Positions 5,534 to 10,298 of a DNA stretch of 10,298 nt are shown here, piece after piece. A program made the translations under genes and the position numbers. The stretch's first letter is position 1. The number at the start of each line of letters is the position of its first letter. The notes below the pieces were generated by a model. The model did no database searches and was not told the origin of the DNA. It was given only the letters and a program-made list of their open reading frames with translations. The stretch spans positions 1 to 10,298 of the forward strand of contig PMCY01000064.1 of NCBI GenBank assembly GCA_003154255.1, given 5' to 3'. The stretch is from Candidatus Aminicenantota bacterium (GTDB lineage Bacteria; Acidobacteriota; Aminicenantia; Aminicenantales; UBA4085).

Positions 5534-8500
5534 AGAAGCCTGCGCCAGAACGATGATCTGTGAAGAGGGATGACGGCGTCGCCTTCGCCGATGAGGACGA
5601 AAGCCGCCCAATGGCAGGGACGCCACTTGCCTGAACGGCACATCTTGATCTTGGTCAGGCGGAGGCTTTCCTGCTTCGTTTGGCCTTCGGTCAGATACCC
5701 ATAGAAACTTTTCATAAAATGGGAGGTGGATTCGTCGTTGACGTTCCACAAACTCGCCAGGACCGACTTCGACCCGGAGCAGAAGAAGGCCCGGGCTAAG
5801 CCCTGGATCCCTTCCCCCTTCTCCATCTTTCCGCCGGCGGTCTGACAGGCCGAGAGGACAACCAAGTCGGCGTTCAATTTGAGGTTGTAGATTTCCCTGG
5901 CCTGGAGGAATCCGTCCTCTTCGGAATGGGCATCCACGGACAAGACGAGCGCCGAGCGGCTGGCGACCATCTCGTCCAGGAGGCTATGTGTGGCGAAATG
6001 AAGAATCTTGTATCCGGACAGAAGAAGCTTCTTCACCCCGTCTTCCGTCGCTTCGGCGCCGGATACGATTCTTCGCCAACCGGGAGCTACCAGACTCGAA
6101 ATGGACTCCATCTCCCGGGACGCGAATTCGAGCGGATGAAGAACGAAGCGTTTTTCCAGATAATATTCAAAGAGGAGGTCGTTTTCCTTTCTTCCCCCGC
6201 GGTTCATTTCATCGGCGCGGCCAAGAAGGGGGTTGCCGATCGCCAGCAGGTCGGCCGCGGCCCTCGTTTTCTCTTGGCGCTCCAGAATGCACACCAGCGT
6301 CGAGGCGGAGGGCGCATAGGATATCCCATAGTCCTCCAGGAGAAATCGGGAGGAGGTCCGGCTGGAGCCGGGCTCCTCCGCAGGCACGAGGGTCTCAAAG
6401 GGCAAGTAGTAGAGGGTCCGGTCCGGAATGAAAATCAAGTTTTTTATTCCGGAGAGATCGTTCCGCCCGGCGGCGCCGAAGAGGGCGTCATAGAGCTTGC
6501 GCCCTGCCGGGGCAACGTCGGAGCTCATGATCTCTCTCGACGATAGAAGCCGGATGTAGTTGCTCACAAGCCGGAGGGTCCGCTGGCTCTCGGGCGGAGT
6601 GAGCCGGCGGACCGAAAGATTCCGGGCTGTGATGAAGAAGACATAAATATTCTCCTCCCCGACAAAATACTCGACGATTCCCGTCTCCCCGTTCAAGAGC
6701 TTCCTCCGGATTTCCGGAAGCCGGCAGGGTTCGCTCGAAACGGTTTTTGAATAATTGGGATTCTCGGCCCTGGCTCTCTCGGTGAAGAGCTGATAATCGT
6801 CTTCCGCCTTCCCCAGCCTCTCCCGAAGCTCCGCCCGGTCCGTCGGACTCAGCGAGGCATTATTGAATTCGGATGAGAGACGGGATATTTTCCGGGAAAT
6901 TTGCTCAAGTTCATCCATCTTTTCCCGGGGCAGAGAGGTGCTCTCGACCTTGGCTTTCTGAAGATCGTCCAGGAAAGAGCGGGCCTTGGCTTTTTCGGCG
7001 TAATAAAGGCATTCCTCGAGTGTCTCGGCCGTGGCTTTCTTTTCATAGCCTTCAAAGAGAAGGTTGACCAGCGCTTCGTAAATGGCGATCTTGCTCTTGA
7101 AAAAGCCCGAGCTGTACTCCCGTAAGAGGAGCTGGACCCTAAGGTCCTCAATGATCCCGATGGCCTTCTTATAATTCTCGATGGCCGACGGGAAGTCCCT
7201 CCGGGCTGTGAACAGGGCACCCAAACCCGCATAGGCTTCCCAGATCGCGGTCGGCTGGCCGATTTCATGCCCCACGCCCTGCGCCAAAAGATAGGAGTTC
7301 TTCGCTTTTTCAAACGATCCGAGCTCGCGGTAGAGGTCGCCCAGGCGATTATAATTCTGGGCCTGGATGATTCTTTTCCCGGCCAGGTTCGCGGCGCTCA
7401 GACTTGCGTTAAAGCACGTGAGGGCGTTAGGAAGATCTCCGAGTTTGAAATAAGCAAAGCCGATATTGTAAAGGCACCGCGCTTCTTCCCGGCGGTGGCC
7501 GATCTTTCGGATGTATTCAAGCGCTCCCTTGAAATATTCCATGGCCCGGCCGTACTCACGGAGCTCAATGTACACGAAGCCGATGGTGTTTAGGCACTCT
7601 TCCCGGCTCCACTTTCCGATGTATTGTTCGGTCACGCCCAGAGCTTCTTTATTAAATTCCAGAGCCCTCTCATAGTTGCCCAAGGCGAGATGGATATCGC
7701 CGATCGTCGTCAGGTGGAAGGCCTCGCCCGTTTTAAATCCGATCTGCCGGCTGATCCGTAGAGCCTCAGTGGCGCAAGCCATGGCTTTGGAATAATCGCC
7801 CTTGTCTTTGTACAGAAGAGTCAGCCAATAGAGACAAATGTCCTGGCTTCTCAGGGCCGCCGTTTGTTGATAATACGCCAGGGCCTGGGATAGGGAATCC
7901 TGGGCCCTGGCCAGATCGCCCCTTTCGAGGAAGATCACGCCCCATGTTCGAAGGCAGAGAATTTCCAGTCTGCGGCAGACGATCTCCCGGGCCATGGTCA
8001 GGGCCTGTTGGCAAGATTCGCGGGCCTCGGCGTCCTTCCCAAGGTCCGTCCAGACGAAGGCGCTCCGTTCCAGGCCTTGAATCTCCAAAATCCTGTCTCC
8101 CGTTTCCCGGGATATCCGGAGCCCCGTCTGGGCTGCTTGAAGGGCGCCAGGGTAGTCATTGAGATAGGTGAAGACATCGCTGAGATTGAGGAGACACTGT
8201 CCCTCCTCGCCTCGGGCCCCCTTCTCGTGGAAGATGGCCCGGGCTTTTTCGAGCGAGGCATGGGCGTCGTAATACTCCGATGAATAGTAGTGGACGAGGC
8301 CGATGGCCTGATGGAGAAAGGCATTGTCGGGGCTTTGTATCAGGCGGGCCCGAAGAAAGGCGGCCGTGTCCTCGATGTCCTTCTTGGTGAGGAAGCAGTT
8401 GACGAGCTCACTGTAGACGTCCCGGAAATCTCCTCCCGAGGAGATACTTTTTTTCAGGTGCTCCCGGGCTAGGGCGTATTTATTTTGCTTTTGATAGGCG

Positions 8501-8886
8501 ACGCCCAGCCCATAATGATAATAAACGTTTCCCGGTCGGTCCTGAAGCAGCCGCTCGATGCGCTGGGTGACCATGAGAACAGCGGCGGCGTTGGCTGCGA
8601 TCTGGGTCTGTTCCAATGCCTGAAACAACCAATCGTAAGCGGACACGTCCGCCGGATTTCGTTCAATGAGCCCAAGACACGCCGAAATCGCTTCGTCATT
8701 TCGGCCGGACCTGAGATCGGCTAAAATAGAAGCGGACCCGGATTCTTGTCTTGAGGCAAGGAGACCAGACGAAGGTTTTGCTTTTTCGGGGCGAGGCGGA
8801 GAATCGGCTCCCGGGAATAGGGCCGGTGGAATAGCTAGGGCGATGGACAGGAGCACAAAAATAACTGCCGGTATTCTTTTTGCCAC
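5524..8886 (-). CDS. Exported TPR-CHAT protease (clan CD, caspase/separase-like)
   Basis: The protein is 1120 residues. It starts at a GTG (8884-8886) with AAAGGAG ten bases upstream, and a basic start followed by a hydrophobic run ending near PALFPGADS (about 5-29) gives a Sec signal peptide or N-terminal anchor. Residues about 60-590 are TPR repeats. Those from 231 to 590 are nine units of exactly 40 residues, the long-TPR kind found in kinesin light chain and LGN-like proteins, which bind partner proteins. A helical, charged linker (about 620-710) precedes the CHAT domain (about 730-1105), with motifs FIPDRTLYYLPFE, YAPSASTL, IGNPLLG, HFATH and LSACQTA. The catalytic dyad His967 and Cys1014 is intact, so activity as a cysteine peptidase is likely. 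The closing WAAFVLIGEGD is typical of the family. A substrate cannot be read from sequence. The 40-residue register and convergent position next to the sigma/anti-sigma genes are notable. Confidence 0.92.
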   Translation of the reverse strand: MAKRIPAVIFVLLSIALAIPPALFPGADSPPRPEKAKPSSGLLASRQESGSASILADLRSGRNDEAISACLGLIERNPADVSAYDWLFQALEQTQIAANAAAVLMVTQRIERLLQDRPGNVYYHYGLGVAYQKQNKYALAREHLKKSISSGGDFRDVYSELVNCFLTKKDIEDTAAFLRARLIQSPDNAFLHQAIGLVHYYSSEYYDAHASLEKARAIFHEKGARGEEGQCLLNLSDVFTYLNDYPGALQAAQTGLRISRETGDRILEIQGLERSAFVWTDLGKDAEARESCQQALTMAREIVCRRLEILCLRTWGVIFLERGDLARAQDSLSQALAYYQQTAALRSQDICLYWLTLLYKDKGDYSKAMACATEALRISRQIGFKTGEAFHLTTIGDIHLALGNYERALEFNKEALGVTEQYIGKWSREECLNTIGFVYIELREYGRAMEYFKGALEYIRKIGHRREEARCLYNIGFAYFKLGDLPNALTCFNASLSAANLAGKRIIQAQNYNRLGDLYRELGSFEKAKNSYLLAQGVGHEIGQPTAIWEAYAGLGALFTARRDFPSAIENYKKAIGIIEDLRVQLLLREYSSGFFKSKIAIYEALVNLLFEGYEKKATAETLEECLYYAEKAKARSFLDDLQKAKVESTSLPREKMDELEQISRKISRLSSEFNNASLSPTDRAELRERLGKAEDDYQLFTERARAENPNYSKTVSSEPCRLPEIRRKLLNGETGIVEYFVGEENIYVFFITARNLSVRRLTPPESQRTLRLVSNYIRLLSSREIMSSDVAPAGRKLYDALFGAAGRNDLSGIKNLIFIPDRTLYYLPFETLVPAEEPGSSRTSSRFLLEDYGISYAPSASTLVCILERQEKTRAAADLLAIGNPLLGRADEMNRGGRKENDLLFEYYLEKRFVLHPLEFASREMESISSLVAPGWRRIVSGAEATEDGVKKLLLSGYKILHFATHSLLDEMVASRSALVLSVDAHSEEDGFLQAREIYNLKLNADLVVLSACQTAGGKMEKGEGIQGLARAFFCSGSKSVLASLWNVNDESTSHFMKSFYGYLTEGQTKQESLRLTKIKMCRSGKWRPCHWAAFVLIGEGDAVIPLHRSSFWRRLLHF
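7117..8196 (-). repeat. Nine tandem TPR units in exact 40-residue (120-base) register
   Basis: In the TPR-CHAT protein the turn residues fall at 235, 275, 315, 355, 395, 435, 475, 515 and 555, always 40 apart with no insertions. Typical units read IGDIHLALGNYERALEFNKEAL and IGFVYIELREYGRAMEYFKGAL in pattern: small or Gly at position 8, Tyr at 11, Gly/Asn-Tyr-x-x-Ala later. Several units begin with Cys-Leu (231, 311, 351, 431, 471). Earlier, less regular TPRs lie at about 60-215. The nucleotide sequences of the units are diverged, so this is an old amplification. Confidence 0.85.
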
Positions 8887-8896
8887 GAAACCCGGA

Positions 8897-8903
8897 CTCC
8901 TTT
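8897..8903 (-). promoter_or_regulatory. Ribosome binding site of the TPR-CHAT gene
   Basis: The minus strand reads AAAGGAG, with a 10-base spacer to the GTG start at 8884-8886. The spacer is slightly long, but no other start codon in frame fits better, and the signal peptide follows directly. Confidence 0.65.
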
Positions 8904-8911
8904 AGGACGGA

Positions 8912-8940
8912 ATTCTAGCCAAGGCGGCCCATGAACGCAA
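8912..8940 (-). promoter_or_regulatory. Sigma-70-type promoter of the TPR-CHAT gene
   Basis: On the minus strand TTGCGT (8935-8940) and TAGAAT (8912-8917) are separated by exactly 17 bases. The -10 matches TATAAT at five of six positions; the -35 matches TTGACA at the TTG only. Transcription would begin near 8905, giving a leader of about 19 bases that just includes the AAAGGAG site. The spacing and position agree with housekeeping (RpoD-type) control rather than control by the ECF-like sigma factor. Confidence 0.6.
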
Positions 8941-9264
8941 ATTAGTTGGGGATGAAACGCGCAGCGGGATGCGTCGATCAAATAATCCGCGCTTGTTAAA
9001 TGTCGAGACCTGACGGCGGACAACCCAAGTTCTTCTCACGGGATTATCATTATCGGGAAAACGGACGCTGACGTTGGCCGCTAAAGCCGCCGAGCTCAAA
9101 TCCGCTCCTCACCGGTATCACGAACCGGCGTTTACTACAGTTGCCACCCTAAAAATCACTGCCATCCTAACGTTTTCCCATTATGTAAACTCCATATGTG
9201 ATACACTAAGAGCAAGTGGGGGCGGGTCAAGGCGGCTTTTCTTTAACGGGCGAAACGCAGCGGT

Positions 9265-9270
9265 GAGGAG
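9265..9270 (+). promoter_or_regulatory. Ribosome binding site that sets the rpoD start
   Basis: GAGGAG stands six bases before the GTG at 9277-9279. An ATG two bases earlier (9275) is out of frame, and a stop at 9244-9246 closes the rpoD frame upstream, so this GTG is the supported start. Confidence 0.75.
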
Positions 9271-9276
9271 TGCCAT

Positions 9277-10298
9277 GTGCCGGCCACTACGAAACTTCCC
9301 AAAGACGGGATCTCGGAGCTCATCTCCAAGGGCCGCAAGCAGGGCTATCTTCTTATTGAGGATATCGACCAGACCTTCCAGGATGAGTCGGCGTCCGAGG
9401 GCAACTTCAACGAGTTCCTGAGCTCGATCGAAGGCTACGGGATCAAAATCCTCGACCAGAAACAGCGCGAAGTTGTGCCCCGCCGGCGCAAGAACGAGCT
9501 TCTGACGACCCAAGGGCTGGAGCGGACGACCGATCCGGTCAAGCTCTACCTGTGCGAGATGGGCAGCATCTCCCTCCTCACGCGGGAAGGCGAGATCTCC
9601 CTCGCCCGCGAATTCGAGCGTGGCGAAAAAGCCATCATCAAGGCGCTCAGCAAGACCCGTCTGGTCCTCAACGAAGTTCTGTCCATGGAAGAACGCATTG
9701 AAGCCGACCCGCTGGTCATCCAGGAGATGTTCAGCGTTTCCGAAGACGACCTCGCCGAGGGCAAACTCGAGGAGAAGAAAAACCATCTCCTGGCCAAGAT
9801 CCGTAAGATCCACAACCTGAGCCGGAAGTTGGACAAGATCCCCAACATTCGGAAGAAGGCTCTATCCCGAAGCCGCGTCATCGTCGAGATATCGAAATCC
9901 ATCCGGGATCTCAACCTCCGCACGAGCCAGAAGGAAAGAATCATCGAAATCCTCCGCCGCCGGCTCCACGCCGTCAACCAACTGGAGGAGAAAAAAGGGG
10001 AAATCGATCTTCTCCTGGCCAAGACCCGGAAAAAGAAGGACGGTGAAGACCTGGCCGAAAAGCTCCGGGAGCTGCAGAAGCAAATCCGGACCGTTCAGCA
10101 GGACGTCGGGCTGGATGTGCCTGACCTGCGCAAGACCATCCGCTCCATCACCACCGGAAAGAAAATCAGCGAACAGGCGAAAAACGAACTCGTCGCCGCC
10201 AACCTCCGGCTGGTCATCTCCATCGCCAAAAAATACAGCAACCGCGGCCTGCAGTTCCTGGACCTTATCCAGGAGGGCAACATGGGCCTCATGAAGGC
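9277..10298 (+). CDS. rpoD: Housekeeping RNA polymerase sigma factor RpoD (sigma-70), N-terminal part, partial
   Basis: The gene runs off the right edge after 340 codons. Residues about 8-62 match sigma region 1.1: [20 protein letters not shown], then EGYGIKILD. Region 1.2 (about 84-117) is clear from [23 protein letters not shown] in pattern, the segment that contacts promoter discriminator DNA. Residues about 118-295 form the charged non-conserved helical region found in primary sigma factors. Region 2 begins at about 299 with [20 protein letters not shown], followed by [17 protein letters not shown], the core-binding 2.1-2.2 motif, where the window ends. The presence of regions 1.1 and 1.2 separates it from alternative sigma factors such as RpoS-like or ECF types. 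The -10 and -35 reading regions (2.3-4.2) lie outside the window. It is transcribed away from the TPR-CHAT gene and is not preceded by dnaG, its frequent neighbour in other bacteria. Confidence 0.95.
   Translation, partial: MPATTKLPKDGISELISKGRKQGYLLIEDIDQTFQDESASEGNFNEFLSSIEGYGIKILDQKQREVVPRRRKNELLTTQGLERTTDPVKLYLCEMGSISLLTREGEISLAREFERGEKAIIKALSKTRLVLNEVLSMEERIEADPLVIQEMFSVSEDDLAEGKLEEKKNHLLAKIRKIHNLSRKLDKIPNIRKKALSRSRVIVEISKSIRDLNLRTSQKERIIEILRRRLHAVNQLEEKKGEIDLLLAKTRKKKDGEDLAEKLRELQKQIRTVQQDVGLDVPDLRKTIRSITTGKKISEQAKNELVAANLRLVISIAKKYSNRGLQFLDLIQEGNMGLMK

Larger units (their letters stand above)
8887..9276. other. Divergent intergenic region between TPR-CHAT and rpoD
   Basis: This 390-base stretch holds the TPR-CHAT promoter at its left end and must contain the rpoD start signals on the plus strand. 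For rpoD the candidates are weak: TTGCCA (9141-9146) is a near-consensus -35 with only a poor -10 (CATCCT, 9163-9168) at 16 bases, and TACACT (9202-9207) is a fair -10 without a matching -35. A short inverted repeat CCGGT/ACCGG lies near 9113-9130. I see no tRNA cloverleaf, no terminator with a T tract, and no small gene with both a ribosome binding site and a recognisable product. Confidence 0.5.

Noticed and set aside
8902..9099. Small minus-strand open frames upstream of the TPR-CHAT gene
   Set aside because: They overlap the TPR-CHAT promoter and each other, and their products are Arg/Pro-rich with no motif.
8906..9276. Possible tRNA, riboswitch or small RNA in the rpoD upstream region
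   Set aside because: No cloverleaf, no conserved riboswitch core and no strong stem with a T tract could be found by eye.
9074..9421. Plus-strand open frame of 115 codons overlapping the rpoD start
   Set aside because: It has no ribosome binding site, overlaps about 145 bases of rpoD in another frame and has no recognisable features.
1..10298. CRISPR array, insertion sequence or prophage
   Set aside because: No regularly spaced direct nucleotide repeats, terminal inverted repeats, transposase, integrase or phage structural genes are present; rpoD points to ordinary chromosome.

Overview
The window looks like a chromosomal segment of a GC-rich Gram-negative bacterium. It has a housekeeping sigma factor gene (rpoD), three exported proteins with signal or lipoprotein peptides, and an extracytoplasmic-type sigma/anti-sigma pair. 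The gene mix (S9 and S8 peptidases, TPR-CHAT protein, sigma plus zinc-finger anti-sigma) would fit Acidobacteriota or Aminicenantes-like lineages. That placement is inference from gene content only. No mobile element, CRISPR array or RNA gene was seen.

Layout. Positions 1-1183 (minus) hold the N-terminal beta-propeller part of a secreted S9-family (prolyl oligopeptidase/DPP-like) peptidase that runs off the left edge. Just upstream of it on the same strand, 1216-4185 encodes a 989-residue putative lipoprotein made of two tandem subtilisin (S8) modules. The first keeps the Asp-His-Ser triad and the second has lost His and probably Ser. A 74-base divergent intergenic region separates this from a plus-strand pair. 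That pair is a small sigma-70 family factor (4260-4850) and a membrane anti-sigma factor with an HxxxCxxC zinc motif (4847-5533), translationally coupled through an ATGA overlap. Converging on it and overlapping by 10 bases is a 1120-residue exported TPR-CHAT protease (5524-8886, minus). It has nine TPR units in perfect 40-residue register and an intact His/Cys dyad. A 390-base divergent intergenic region (8887-9276) carries a good sigma-70-type promoter for the TPR-CHAT gene. It is followed by the 5' part of rpoD (9277 to the right edge).

How the genes may work together (inference). The sigma/anti-sigma pair sits between two large proteins with Sec-type signals and protease folds, and the anti-sigma protein has an extracytoplasmic beta-sandwich-like domain. 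This resembles a cell-envelope sensing and proteolysis module in which an exported protease could act on, or be controlled by, the sigma switch. The sequence shows the arrangement and the domain features. The functional link is not shown.
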